From Pinus tabuliformis (taxonomy: Eukaryota > Streptophyta > Pinopsida > Pinales > Pinaceae): DNA of 64,000 nt. The DNA lies in contig CM062816.1 in the NCBI GenBank assembly GCA_031772625.1, positions 834,976,033 through 835,040,032 of the forward strand. Direction: 5' to 3'. A program made the position numbers and the translations under genes. A model generated the notes under the pieces. That model had not been told where the DNA came from. It did no database searches and saw nothing but the letters and a program-made list of their open reading frames with translations. Of the stretch, positions 1 through 12,075 are shown one piece after another. Position 1 is the stretch's first letter; the number at the start of each line of letters is the position of its first letter.

Positions 1-256
1 AGAAGAAGATTCAAGTACAACTTCAAGCAATAATTTAAGAGCATAAGTATCAAATCAAAGGAAGCATTGCAGTGGGACATCCTTTGAAGACATGACAACC
101 ATCTGTATATTGTGAAGAAGTGTCAAGGCCAAGAGTCATCATTGCAAAGTTGTAAAAGAGTCATTTGTAAAAGTGGCATCATTGGAAGAGTCATTATTGT
201 AAAAGAGTCAATCTACCTAGAGTCGAAAAGGAATTATTGGGAGGTATAGGAGTTTT

Positions 257-835
257 TGTTGGGATGATGTCATGGTTGGGTTACAGGTCATAGTGTGATT
301 GGGTGTTTTATCAAAATCATTGTAAATCATATATTGTCATGGATCGTTGTCCCAGGTATGGGAATCCATGCTCTTGTCTCATTTCAAGCATTATAAGGTG
401 GTAGGGAGGTGCTAGGCTGGTGCATGAAGTCGCCTACAGGTTGGAGCCTTTAAACACTTCAGGGTGGTAGGTTGGTATAAGATGTTGGGGCATCCATTCC
501 ATTAACTACTAAATAAACCAGGGCTTTGGGGCATCCTTCCAGTGGGAACTGGAGAAGAATGATTTTATATAATTCTAGAAAGTTGTTTCTTTCAATTCAG
601 TTGGGGTTGAAGGTTAAAGTATTTATTAGAAAAGTGTTCGGTGGTTTTTGACCCAAAGGGGGTTTTCCACCTAAAATTATCATGTCTACTGTGTTCTTTT
701 ATTTACTGTTATTATTGCATAAACATTAATAATAATTGAAGATTAACTAATGCTCTAAAAATATTTAAAAGTGCTAATTGATAAGGAATATCGATTCACC
801 ACCCCCCCCCCCCCCCCTTCTCAGTATTTCCAACA
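257..835 (+). repeat. Candidate solo or 3' LTR, Ty1/copia-like
   Basis: The segment begins TGTTGGGATG and ends TTTCCAACA, giving matching inverted ends. Its 3' part resembles copia-type LTR tails: a 'tttgacccaaagggggttttccac' type stretch at about 638-665, then a C-run of 16 at about 802-817 just before the terminal CAACA. No primer binding site follows 835 and no flanking duplication is evident, so it is a solo or truncated copy. The boundaries come from end sequences only. The 256 bases before it hold no reading frame. Confidence 0.35.
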
Positions 836-2554
836 CATGCAGCAATTCCAATTCATCAAAATGTGATCTCACTCTCCTTCAATTTCTCCCTTAAAAAGAA
901 ATATCACAAACACATATTCTTGTGAAACAAGAACTCAAATAAGCTTTTCATTTATCGCCTACCTTTTTCCTTTAAGTTCAAATAAAACAAGGTTCTCACC
1001 ACAGAGCATGTTTATCTTCTAAACATGTTATTCTCTTAACAATTTACAAGTTAATCAAATCTCAAGAAAGAAGTTCATCAAGTTCATAAACAATATGAAT
1101 TTTGACTCTATCGCTAAACTAACAATAGTTTAGAGCAGTTCATGAGTTCAATCCTCATAATTTCTCTAATTAATTCAGTTAAATATAACTCAATCAATAT
1201 GCAATTGATAAAATCATTAAGGCGACTATTATGGCTTTCCTAGACCTAAGTTTCCTTAAGCCAATAGAAAAAATATTTCATCAACCTATCACAATAAAAA
1301 AAAATTCTACATTTCAAGCATTTTAAAATCAATTTAATTATACCTAAATCCAACACATACAAAATAATTACAATACTATAGGATAGATATCTAGTTCACA
1401 CTTAACTCCATATATCAAAATTAGTTATTCCAAACATTCTAAACCACCTAATGGTGTTCACTATATCAATCTTAGTATCTGCATTTGTAATAAAAAGAAT
1501 AATGAATTTAAATCTCAAGCAAATTCATGGTACAAATCTCTATTCATTTAACTTTGATTACACATAACCAATCCTCGTTAATCATAACTATGAGATTCCA
1601 TCAAATTAATTTCTTCATTCTAATGAGAAGAATTACTTAGCTCATAGATATATGTTAGTATGGATTCCACACCCATACATAACTTAAGGAAAACATAACC
1701 TTCAAGTGTTCATTAAAATGGCTTCCACAACTATTCATGTGTGAATCATTTAATCCTCTTGCTTATTAGGAAGGTCATACCAAAACCTGGTATTTGAGTA
1801 ATTTCAAGTTATTTGATGCATATTTTCAACCCAAACTACAAAAAATCATGTCAAAGAAAATATACAAATTCCATTCTTACTTGTTATGGATGTATCATAT
1901 TTTAACACATCAAATTAATGCACATACTTTACTTGTGAATCTACATTCACAGTTAAAAGTGACATCATTCAAGGTAAATTTTGTTAACTTTACATTAGTG
2001 TATATAATAAAATATTCAAAATTAGCAAGATGAACCCAATCATCATGTTAATTGAATCTTAGCCTTACACTTGTTACATATTCCCAAAGCACACACACTA
2101 AAGTCATCATATTGTAGTCCAGATTAAGCCAATATTGTTCTTGGTAGATATGATTTCATCTGGTAAAGATGGCTACTAAGCCCATATCACATTGATAATG
2201 ATGCATTAAACATATATGAAACCATTCATGCACTCCACCTATTTCACTCACCAATTGAAAATGAATCCATTCACATGCTTGGGTTTAAACCCAACTTTCT
2301 CAATCATATCCTTTCCGAGCATGTCTTTAAGTCCTTTAACATATTTCTAGTAGTCTGTCTTGATGAAAATATAAAGGAATATAAGAAAACATTCTTTTTC
2401 TTTCATGAGTTTGTAAGTGACATAATAATAATAGTACCCCCTATGCAGCCAATATGCTTTCAACTCAGCATACACAACATTTCAACATGCATGCAAAATA
2501 AGCATTCATCAACCTACAAGCAAGCATGTTGGCCCATTAGGCCCTAGTGTTGTA
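836..2554. other. AT-rich stretch without genes
   Basis: No credible coding region is visible on either strand. The small ORFs at 1794-2033 and 2275-2547 have low-complexity, unrecognisable translations. Because a minus-strand primer binding site lies at its right edge, this is probably the decayed 5' leader and internal region of a minus-strand LTR retrotransposon. That is an inference from position only. Confidence 0.4.
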
Positions 2555-2580
2555 GTTGGCTCGGATACCATATGTAAGGT
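2555..2580 (-). promoter_or_regulatory. Primer binding site and LTR edge of a minus-strand LTR element
   Basis: On the minus strand, GGTGGGACCTTACA (an LTR 3' end ending in CA at 2573) is followed after two bases by TGGTATCCGAGCCAAC at 2570-2555. This resembles the plant tRNA-iMet primer site TGGTATCAGAGCC. The LTR would extend rightward from 2573, but I cannot place its other end. A similar LTR edge (GGGTCCTTACA, then TGGTATCAAAG) occurs at 55,505-55,532 on the plus strand, suggesting the same broad family. Confidence 0.5.
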
Positions 2581-2756
2581 CCCACCTTATCAACCATCAA
2601 TAATATAGAGAAGTAGAGCTCACATTAATAACTAATACTGCCCGGATGCGGGTGATTAGAGCAGCAAGTAATGTGATGGGACTGGGGTGGGCGACGCGGC
2701 GAAGCCACCTGCCAGCCAGGTTCACTGGACATGAGGCCATGTAGGAGGCGAAGAGC

Positions 2757-3677
2757 TTGCAGGTGGATGTCATAAATGGCAAAGGAATGTTTGAGACTGG
2801 CATTAATATACCGTCCCGTTTCGCATACGCAGTTGGATATCAGTCTTCGGCTCCCATGAATGCCATTGTTATGGCGGGAGAGGATCGAGGAGGTGGGAAT
2901 TGTTTAATAGCCGGCCTCAGCCATGGCTATATGCTATTGTGCTTCATGCTATTTTGGATGGTTACGGGTTCTGCAAGCGCTTGGGTTTCGTGGGGGTCAA
3001 GCTCTGGTTATTTTAAGCGGCCCGCACCTCAGGCGGCAGGCTCACAAACGCTATTCGAATGTGGTAATCCCTCTGTTGTTTGTAGCATTCCCTCTACTGG
3101 TAGTGGTATTCCTTCTACTGTTTTTGGCACTCCCTCTGCTGTTAGTTGTATTCCCTTTGTAGTTCGTGGCATTCCCTCTGCTGCTTGTGGAATTCCCTCC
3201 GCTATTCGTGGCATTCCCTCCGCTGTTTGTGGTATTCCCTCTATAATGCCGAGGCCTCGCCAGAGAATTCTCAGTCGCAGAGGCTCAGGAAGGGGCAACC
3301 CCTCTCGCCCATCCTCAGGGTCTGACGCCATTAATCAGGATCCTCGTCCTCGCAGGGGAAATGAGGGCATTCTGAGGCCCAGTCAATTCCTCGACCCAAG
3401 CTCCCCTGGTTCTTTGAATTCGCCCTCCTTTGGTTCTGCTTTTTTCACGTTTAACTGCTCCCTCAATCGCCCTCGGATCACGGCTCATGTCTCTGTCCTC
3501 TTTCTAGAGGAAGCCCAAGATGAGGGCGATACCAGTGCCCCAATTCCACTCACTGAGGATGAGCAGGAGGTGGTGATCCCAATACTCCAAAGCCAACTGT
3601 TGGTATGCAACTCGGGATGGTTCCGTCGGCCAGCGCTGCCAATACTAATCCTATGGCTCCTGCTCCTCCAGAATTGA
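2757..3677 (+). CDS. Unrecognised 306-codon ORF in a GC-richer island
   Basis: I do not recognise this protein. The island from about 2640 to 3760 is visibly GC-richer than its flanks. Residues of about 58-78 form a hydrophobic segment (MLLCFMLFWMVTGSASA) that looks like an internal signal or membrane segment with an A-x-A end. Residues of about 100-165 are a heptapeptide repeat of the form x-G-I-P-S-A-V. The following part is basic and Ser/Pro/Arg-rich (about 165-205), and an acidic patch lies near residue 260. The repeat length is a multiple of three, so the minus strand (3029-3331) and another plus frame (2923-3162) are open through it too, and coding is not proven. It could be a captured gene fragment or an element ORF1. 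Confidence 0.3.
   Translation: MQVDVINGKGMFETGINIPSRFAYAVGYQSSAPMNAIVMAGEDRGGGNCLIAGLSHGYMLLCFMLFWMVTGSASAWVSWGSSSGYFKRPAPQAAGSQTLFECGNPSVVCSIPSTGSGIPSTVFGTPSAVSCIPFVVRGIPSAACGIPSAIRGIPSAVCGIPSIMPRPRQRILSRRGSGRGNPSRPSSGSDAINQDPRPRRGNEGILRPSQFLDPSSPGSLNSPSFGSAFFTFNCSLNRPRITAHVSVLFLEEAQDEGDTSAPIPLTEDEQEVVIPILQSQLLVCNSGWFRRPALPILILWLLLLQN
3062..3246. repeat. 21-bp tandem repeat, about nine units
   Basis: Units of the form 'ggcattccctctgctgtttgt' repeat with a 21-bp period and substitutions. They encode the x-G-I-P-S-A-V heptapeptide in the plus frame of the surrounding ORF. Unit boundaries are clear because 'ATTCCCTC' recurs at 21-bp spacing. There is no frame-breaking indel within the array. 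Confidence 0.8.
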
Positions 3678-3962
3678 ATGATAATGCGACGGCTCAAGCC
3701 CAGGACATGAATGCAGTGGGTTGGTGTAGGATCGTGGAGGAATCACCTGACAAGTAATCCAGCTGTGTAGCTACTCAACCGGTTTTTGCGGCCCAGTTAT
3801 AAAGGTTTTTTTGCTCAATGTGTCAAATTCTGTCTCTGTTAGCTTACATAGGAAGCTACATCCATTAAATAATCTATCCATAAATTTTGTAGTACATAAA
3901 AGCTACAGTAAGTAGGGATTTACTCTAATAATTTATATGCACAAAAACTACATCCATTGAAG

Positions 3963-4112
3963 TTTTGACAAACACTTTGCAAGCATGCAATCTAAAATCT
4001 AAAACCATTGAGGCCTTTTGGTAAACATTCTGCAAGCATGCAATCTACAGTCGTTGAGGCCTTTTGACAAACACTTGCAAGCATGCAATCTACAACCATT
4101 GAGGCATTTTGT
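3963..4112. repeat. Three-unit tandem repeat, about 46-53 bp
   Basis: Three diverged copies share 'ttttgacaaacact', 'gcaagcatgcaatcta' and 'attgaggcc' in the same order at about 3963, 4016 and 4063. There is no coding potential. The surrounding 3760-6450 sequence is AT-rich, and I see no gene in it. Confidence 0.7.
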
Positions 4113-6450
4113 CAAATAGTTGGAAGCCATAATCTATTAAGGCAATTTGACATGAATCTAGGATTCTTCCTCAACCTATTTAGCTCATAAAACTTATAAA
4201 TTAATTCTTCAAATGACAAATTATTAAAACAGGTACTAAATCATCTTATTCTTTTACTCAAAACTTGACAACGGGTGCACACAGTTGGCAGCAGCAATTT
4301 ACAAAATCGCCCAAATTTACAATCTGGGTTTTGAAAAGTATATTTTTGGAATCAAGTCGGGGGTTACACATTCAAATGTTATGGATACCCCTTGATGTTG
4401 TCTTAAATAATTACGAAAACACCCACAAATGCAATTGCTTAAACTAGCAAATCTTCTAACTCCTAGAATCTCATTTACAAATTTTGTCAAACAGATGGCA
4501 TGCAAACTTGAATCTACAACCATGAATTAAAAAATAGTAACACATAATTAATTTATAATTACTTATGTATTTCCCAAATACTTTTATAAATCATTTCACC
4601 TGTTGTAAGTGAGTTGAATGGCTTTGAGATTCATCAAGCATTATTTTCATTCAACCATTCCATCAAACACATGGCAAGCATCCTCAGTTGTTAAGAATCA
4701 CTCCAAAATAAGAGTTAACCAGTGATGATTATTTTAATGCATTATGTATCCTTACTTGTCATCTACATTTGCAAGGATTGTAAGCACATAATGACAGAAA
4801 ATTACCTCAATTACTTTCCTTGAAACTCTTGGTTGTCATTATTTTGCATTTTTATTCTAAGGGTTGATCCAGTGATTCCTCCAGGTATATGTTGGGTATG
4901 TGTCACTTTCCTTACTTCTCTCGTAGGCTGCAAGTTAGCACTTATTCATGCATAATCATTTGCATATATAATAAAAATAATAGCATTTCCCATTTACGGA
5001 TTTTTCCAAACACTTTGCAACATATCTTGAAACCATTTCTAAAACATGTCTCTAGTTACCTATTTCAATTAAAATGAAACAAAACCATAACTCATGAAAC
5101 TCTTACACAAGTCCTTTGGAAATCCTTTATTGGAATTACCTTCAGGAATATTTGGCTTTCCTTTCTCAAATGTTGATCAGATGTGCAACTCAAATCGCTG
5201 AGAATATGATCCATCTCTAATTCCTTAACCAACTTATTTGAACCATCAAGTTTTCCACCCAACCATATCCAAGGAGAATTTCTCCCCATAGAACCCCTGA
5301 GATGTAAGAGCTCACAAGAAGTACCAAAATATAGCAGTAGAGAGATATACAAGAACAGATGAGGAAGATAATTTTTAATTCCTCTCAATACCACTCATGT
5401 TCAACTCCATTGGGTAGAGATACTTAGTAATTTAGATTAGCATTTGGATACTCTTCAAATCTCTCCCTCTCACAAACTTCTTCAAATCTCTCAAACTCTT
5501 TGTATCACCATGCACCTTCCCCAAGTGAGAATACTTGAGACACATATATAGGAGGAGCAATAAATTCTTGTCATAAAGGAATCTTTTATGACATATCTTT
5601 AATGAGTGTAAGAGGAATATGCCATTCTTTAACAAGTGCATAAAAGAGAGTGTAATGTATTGTTAAAAGAGAAGGAGATTTAAATAGAGCCATGAGAGAC
5701 ATCAAGGAGAGAGGTGTGAAGTGATTGAGGAGATGAAGGTGAATTGTAATTCCCTTTTAATAATAATATCATAGTCTCATAAAAGATAATAATAATATTA
5801 ATAATATTTAGGATCAAATTGATATTGAACTATTAGGATTGATTAATGATAAGTTAAGTGATTTTCCTTCAACTATACTTGATTACCCATTGATTGAAGG
5901 TGATTTACTATTTTTGGAAAGTCATACTTGAGATGCTAGACATGACTTTCTATTTTTATAAAGTCACTCCATAATTGTCAAAAATGAGATTTTATTAAGG
6001 AAATTCATCCATGAGCTTCCCATGAGTGGTATTTTTTTTCAAAGAATAGGGATTCCACACTCCTATTGCATGCATCTTTGTGCCTTAATATTTGTTCCCT
6101 AATCTATTCTAAAGATCCAAGATTCCACACCTTGATCTTTTTAAATATTCGGAACTTCGTGCCTTAAACATTTTATTATATATTCAAGAATCCACATCTT
6201 TATCTCTCATGGATTTAGGACTCTGTGCCCTAATTTCCATGGCTTCTCATCTACTCTGCTTTGAAACTTCGCGCTTCACCTCAATGTATTGATTGCGAGC
6301 TCATACCCATCTAATTGTTCATTGGTAAGGCCTTGTTCCAAGACTTGCACACATCAAAATCTCATAGATCAAAGGACTCAAATGAATTTCATAATTAACT
6401 TATTCACATTTTACCAAAGATTTTGCGTGACTTCCACAGTCATTTTTGCT
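4113..6450. other. AT-rich stretch without genes
   Basis: Short ORFs here (for example 5092-5394 and 5432-5641 on the minus strand) have no recognisable domain. From about 6030 to 6260, 'gattccacac...cttcgtgcc'-like phrases recur loosely. It probably contains old LTR or satellite debris, but I cannot name a family. Confidence 0.3.
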
Positions 6451-6454
6451 ATGG

Positions 6455-6790
6455 AGAAATGACTTCGACAGCCATTTATAATTTGAACATCCTTGTTTGC
6501 AAATAACCATGACCTGTGTCACATCCTGCTAAATACAAGATTAAGCATATATAATCATAAAAATCACGTATCATGACTTCCACAGTCATTTATAATTTTA
6601 GCATCCTTGTTTGCAAATAACCATGTCTCCCGCCACATATTGCTCAATACATATTAGACATATATAATCATACAAATCATGTATTATGACTTCCACATTC
6701 ATTTATAATTCCTCGTTTGCAAATAATCAAGTCCCTTGCCACATCCTGCTTAGTACAAGATTATGTCTCAATTATATATCATCCATAAAT
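6455..6790. repeat. Three-unit tandem repeat, about 116 bp
   Basis: Units begin near 6455, 6572 and 6687 with 'gacttc(c/g)acag(t/c)catttataatt', followed in each by 'cttgtttgcaaataa', 'ccacatcctgct' and 'tatataatcat'. The third unit is shortened. The repeat is non-coding. Confidence 0.7.
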
Positions 6791-7079
6791 CATAATTAAC
6801 CATATGCTCCACATAACCATGATCATCCATGGATCTATGTGTCTCAATATTGGATCACCATCCATGTCATACACCTATGTCCAAACTAGGATACCAAAAG
6901 AGAAAACATCGACAATATGCACTTAACCAAAATCAGTCTTTATCATCAGCACATAGCAACAGTGTTACCTAAATCGGGTTTATAACATACAAGCATATAC
7001 ATAAGTCTAACATGAATAATCTTTTTATCAGTGCATCAAAATCACCCTCTCCAAGTGTCATCAAAGTTATCTCATTGAG

Positions 7080-8447
7080 AACGGACACTAAAATGGTGTT
7101 GAGATATTTATTTTGGTTTTAGAGCTTTGGTTTGCTAGATGGATTTCAAAATCAAGGGCAGAGGTGGTCTCAAGTTTCATTCCTAAAGGCCTAGGAATCC
7201 CTTGATCGGTTATGGAGGGATACATAGTAAAGCCTAAGGGAGGAGTCTTGTTTTAGGGCCTAGTGATCCAAGTTTGGATTGTGGTAAAGCCTGACAGATT
7301 GGTCTCGGTTTAGGGCCTAGTGATCTAGGATTAGATTGCGGGAAAGCTTGAGAGACAAGGAGATGGAAAATTCCTTAAGGATAGCGATGGATTCCCAATG
7401 GCATTCTGAGTTCGGTCTGGTTGTGATTGGAGCACCGGTTTTGGTGTGATCATGGTTTGCTGAGGGTGGAGGTGGTTTAACCTATGGATTCCCTTGGTTG
7501 TTCATGGCTTGTTTGTTCTATGAGATCCCATATTCATGCTTGGAATATGGCACGAGGGTGACTGGATGAAAGAGAGATTTGGTTCAGCCACGTCCATGGT
7601 CGGGTGGTTTGTGGAAGTCCTGAACCTGGTCAGATTCTCCTATAATTAATAAAAATTAAGTTCTCTTACTTTTGCATTGGTTTGTATGTGGATTTAATCG
7701 CTGTCATATCTCTTATATTTATATGGTTTTATGTCGGTTATAATCATGATTAAATGATCGGTTCATGTCATGGTTATTTCATGTATTTACTTGTAACTAT
7801 CAAATGGATGGATGCAAGACCTAATTGATGATATAATAGTTCAATGGAGAAGGAGGTGATTGTTGTGGTTATGTTTCATATGCTCTTTCAGTCATTTATG
7901 CTTTGTCTTGTATCCTAGACCTGTAGGTTGTAATGATGCCAAGTGTTTGATAGAATGTCAGTCCAATTTAGGGATGCTCAGGCCTATCCCTGAGGTTGAT
8001 TTTTGATTTGTTTATATTGTCATCATGTCTTTGATGGATTATAAAGGTTATAACAAGTTCTGGGGAGAGGTCTGGATTCTGGGCTAGTAAATTAGCTCAA
8101 ATCCTGGGGACGTTGGCACAGGTCTACTGGAAAAAGTCCAGGGACACTGGCACATAGGCCTGTGAGAGCAACTTTGGCTTTTGGTCGTTGTCTTGCCTAT
8201 AGCATGAGAGCGACCAGGGTTTAAAAGGCTTAAATCATCAGTGGGACTCAGGGATAGGATGTATGAGTGGGTGACATGTCTCTTGATGGTGTTACTGCTG
8301 ATGTGGATGGGTTTGTTTGATATGTTCCATCAGTTCCATTTCCTTAAGGTCACTAAGGAAGCTGAATCTCTTATAATAGCCTCTCTCGTCGCACATTTAC
8401 CTCGGCTGGCCGATTGCTTGGGTGGACGTGGGAGGAGGGAGTGTTAC
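7080..8447 (+). repeat. Decayed LTR related to element A
   Basis: Around 7515-7625 the sequence matches the A LTRs (compare 18,040-18,145), sharing 'gagatccca.attcatgcttggaatatggc' and 'atggtcgggtggt.ygtggaagtcc' phrases. Its end at 8428-8447, 'gtgggaggagggagtgttaca', parallels the A LTR end 'gtgggaggggtggttaca'. An internal repeat of the phrase 'tagggcctagtgatc' lies at about 7255-7330. I cannot define the left boundary or a TSD. Coding sequence of a different gypsy element starts directly after 8447, so this may be a solo LTR inserted in it. Confidence 0.5.
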
Positions 8448-10098
8448 AACAAGGAATATTATAGAATGGTTGCCATCAAAGGTGGTCCACATACTTGCAA
8501 CAATTTCATCTCAATATCAAATATAAGATAGTGAGCACAAATCATGTCGCAAAATGCCTCAGTTGACCTCCAATTGCAACACTGACCACAGTGCTCCACT
8601 CTTGTGGTCATGAGGCCTTCAAGTGGCCCAAACAAGATGAGATTGATCATGATTTCACTACCACCTACCAGATGTTGAGCACAGGAACAACAATCAATAA
8701 CTTTCATCTTCAGGATGGATTGTTATTCCATATGGGCCATCTTTGTGTTCCTTCAAGCAAACATGCAAATCTGATTTGGGAAGCTCACTATAGTTGGATG
8801 GTAGGACAATTTGGCATGGAAAAGAGAATGGTTGTGCTATAAAAGTATTTCTATTGGTCGAAACTTCAATAGGATGTTAGCAAGTATATTAGGTCCTAAA
8901 CTACCTGCACCATTGCCAAACTGCCCATTAAGAAGCAAGGGATGTACACCCCTTTGCCTACACTTATCAAGATCTAGGAATCCATCTTGATGGACTACAT
9001 GTATATTTTTCCTCCAACCAAGTAGGTCAATGACTATGTCTTCACAATTATTGATCAATTTTATAATATGGCCATTATGAAAATTTGCAAGAAGAATATC
9101 ATAATGGAGGTGACTAACAAGCTCTTCTTTAAATGGGTGTGGGTACATATTGGGATACCATGGACCATCATATCAAATCAGGACATTATATTCCTAAGAA
9201 CATTTTGGTTGAGCCTCTAGTCACTATTGGACACCAAGCTCACCAAATCCACTACCTTCCACCCCCAAGTTGAGTTCCAGACAAAGGTCATCAACAAGAT
9301 GATCATGCATATCTTGCGCATGTACAAGTCCAAGAACCCACAAACATGGGATGAAATTATCCCTTATGTTCAACATAGCTACAATAAAACCCTCCATAGC
9401 TCAACCAACCACGACCCTTTTCAGGTGGGTCTGGGATTTCAACCATTGGGTCTTATTGATGTAACACTACCCCTTGCATCCACAAAGGTGGAATCCTCCC
9501 ATGCTCACTCTAAGGCCGAAAAATCCACGAAAATCATTAAAAAAATTCAACACATTCATCAGCAGGTCCATGCTATTTTACAAAGAGCCAATACTAAGAA
9601 CAAGCAGTGTCATGATCAACACCAGGTGCCACCTTCACGTGGGAGATAAAGTTTGGTGTCATTTGAAGAAAGAGAGCCTTATCAGACCCCATCAAAAGCT
9701 TCATCCACTTCGTTATGGACCTTGCACCATCACCAAGAATGTAGGTGACAATTATTTTGAGCTGAGTATTCCCCCTTCCTTAACTTACACCCAATGTTTA
9801 ATGTGCACCTCCTTTGGTCATACTTTCCACCATTATTAGATACATCAAAGATAACAAAGTAGTTGGATTTGGCAAAGATGAACCCCAAATGTATGGAATA
9901 GGAAACCATTGATAATATCATGGGAAAATAGGTTAAGGGCACTCGACAATAGAGGATCCATCTTTATCAAGTTGTCAAGGCAAGGTAGCTCTTGCACCAA
10001 GGTAAGTGGTTATCCTAGGGCCAAGTTGAGTAGAAGTGTCCCCATCTGATGGGGGCACTTAATGTAATGGGGACCATTTCTTCCTAAGGAGGAAGGAC
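8448..10098 (+). pseudogene. Decayed Ty3/gypsy (chromovirus-like) RNase H end and integrase
   Basis: Translations in shifting frames give the tail of RNase H (about 8490-8590), the integrase zinc-binding region (about 8700-8920, 'HLCVPSSKHANLIWEAHYS' with downstream Cys residues), the catalytic core (about 8980-9320, 'SILMDYM', then 'SNQD') and the integrase C-terminal region (9320-9840, with 'LRYGPCTITKNVGDNYFEL'). The usual second Asp (SDxD) reads Asn, and the usual Glu (TEVVN) reads Lys, so the core would be dead. Stops and frameshifts are frequent. It is the same family as element B: the C-terminal region and downstream LTR match 24,300-24,532 and 33,344-34,070. The upstream pol and gag are missing. 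Confidence 0.75.
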
Positions 10099-10690
10099 TA
10101 GTCCAAGTGGATATCGGTGGCCACCCACCTATTCCACTAGCTAAAAGCACAGTTCTCCATCTTGGAAGTTTTTTCTACAATTTTTTGGGTCCTAAACTTT
10201 TGGGGTCATTTGAGGCCCTAAATGATGTTTCTCTAATGTGGTGGAACCTATGTGACAAGATCTAGCTTAGGCCCAATCAATTTTTTTTACTTCTTGGTTA
10301 AACATTTCCAATGGGCTACTAAGCACGCCAAACAAAGATTGTATGCAAAATTTACGACCATGGGAAGTTAACATACGAACTACCCCCATTAGGGCCCACA
10401 AACCTTTTTGGAAGTTCATATCATAGGGTTATGTTTTTTATGTTTATGGTTTCCTCATTAATTTACGTTAAAAAGGGCCTTTCAACCTCATTGTAAGGTG
10501 TTATGGCGAATGTGTGTAGCTATCACATCTCTTCTCAAAGATAAGCTACCACCATTTTTGCGAGTTTGTTTAATTTCACATTTTTACGATTTCAAAACAT
10601 TCCATTTATTGATAGAAGTCAAATTTTATTGTATCTTTGTGTTTTTTTTTATAAATCTATATTTCATTTCATTCCATTCATAAACCCATT
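10099..10690 (+). repeat. 3' LTR of the decayed B-family element
   Basis: The purine tract 'aaggaggaagga' at 10,086-10,097 precedes an LTR starting TAGTCCAAGTGGATATCGGTGGCC. This is homologous to the B LTRs (TGATCCAGGTGGATATTGGTGGCC at 33,456). Shared landmarks include 'ttttgaggccctaaa', 'aaaaaggccc' and 'catgtagctgccacatct...agataagcta'. The right end is too diverged to place exactly. Confidence 0.65.
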
Positions 10691-10704
10691 TTAAGATGCA
10701 AGAA

Positions 10705-10907
10705 GAGAAAAAAAGTTATCCTTGCTTGCTCCAACTAGAATTATCATTAAGGGATGATCCCTCAACTTTGAAACATTTAGCATATGGTTTATTATGGTTT
10801 CCAAATCTCCTATTATTGTGAGATATTTCAGCCCTATTTATTTAGCCACTTTGATACCCTACCATAAGGCATAAATTTCCACCTTGTTGTTGCAAGTAAT
10901 GCTAAGA
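10705..10907 (-). pseudogene. LINE RNase H fragment, left part of a split remnant
   Basis: Read on the minus strand, about 10,905-10,760 translates as an RNase H-like stretch (CNNKVEIYALW, then GDLETIIN) typical of the RNase H domain at the end of plant L1 ORF2. A stop interrupts it. The domain is cut at 10,912 by element D and appears to resume on the other side at about 16,441-16,500, where the minus strand gives the preceding residues (IFRTYYAWG-like). It was therefore the insertion target of D. The identification rests on a short motif. Confidence 0.5.
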
Positions 10908-12075
10908 CCCCATGATCTGGGAAATTTTTGTGAGTGCTTTCAAATAAAAATTCCCATCATATAGGCTATTTTACTAACACTTACATTTGCTTGTGAAATC
11001 ATCAGCAATGTGTATTCTAAACAACTTCAACAAACCATCAACATGAAAGAAGTAACAATAATCATGAAACACAAATAAACACATGATATGATAACGAAGT
11101 TCACCCAATGTGGGCTATGTCTCTGGGCCCGGTGTCAAAAGTGGGGAGGTCGCTTCATTAGCTGCTACAAGAAGATCATGAGTACATGATGTAATCTCTG
11201 TCAATACAAGGATGAACCCCATTATCTAGAGTGGCAAGTCTCTCCACAAGACGTTCTCCTATAATAACTTTCACTCATAAAATCTCTCCTTCAACATGAC
11301 AAAGGAACAATCTCTCACATAAAGTTGCATATAATGATCCTCTCACAAAGTGACATACATGGATCTCAAATTCAAATCGTCATCTCAACAAAAATCAAAT
11401 GAACACATGACAAACATTGCACCTTATACCTCCAAATCTAGGGACGGCTAGAAAATCAACTACTCGGATGAATAAAAAGCATGTGCCACCAAGTTCCTTA
11501 TGAAAAACCATGAAATATGAGTATAAACCCAACCCCTTTATGTCACTGTTAATTTTGGGCTCCCTGGAATCTATAAGATTCTCTTCTACGGGTTCACTGA
11601 AATTTCGCTGCTCAGATGAAGAAATTGATCACACCATCACGTTCCTTACAAAAAATTTAGTTAGATGAATATAAATTTGGCCTGGTTTTGACACTGTCAA
11701 TTTTGGGTCTCTAGGGAATCTTTCAGATTCCATGCAGATTCCTGCGTCAAGGTTCCACCTTCATGGTTCCGTCCTCAAAATTTTGCCTCTGGAAAATCTA
11801 CTGCTCAAATCAAAAATTGTTTGCATCATCAAAATCCTAGCGAAATTACGATCAATCTAAGTATAAACTTGGCATAATTCTGACTCTTTCAAAATTCAGT
11901 TCTAAGGGAATCTTACAAAGTCCTCACAAGATTCTCAATTTCATGGTTCCACTACCTCGTTTTATGTGTCATCTCAGGTTTCTGCACTCGACCCTCTCAT
12001 CTCGGCCTCTGCGACCCTCTGGCTTGGGTGAATTTTGGTCTTTATATATTTTTTATGGGGTGTGAATACCAACAT

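Noticed and set aside
3963-6790. CRISPR-like arrays
   Set aside because: The direct repeats are contiguous tandem units with diverged copies and no unique spacers, in plant nuclear DNA.
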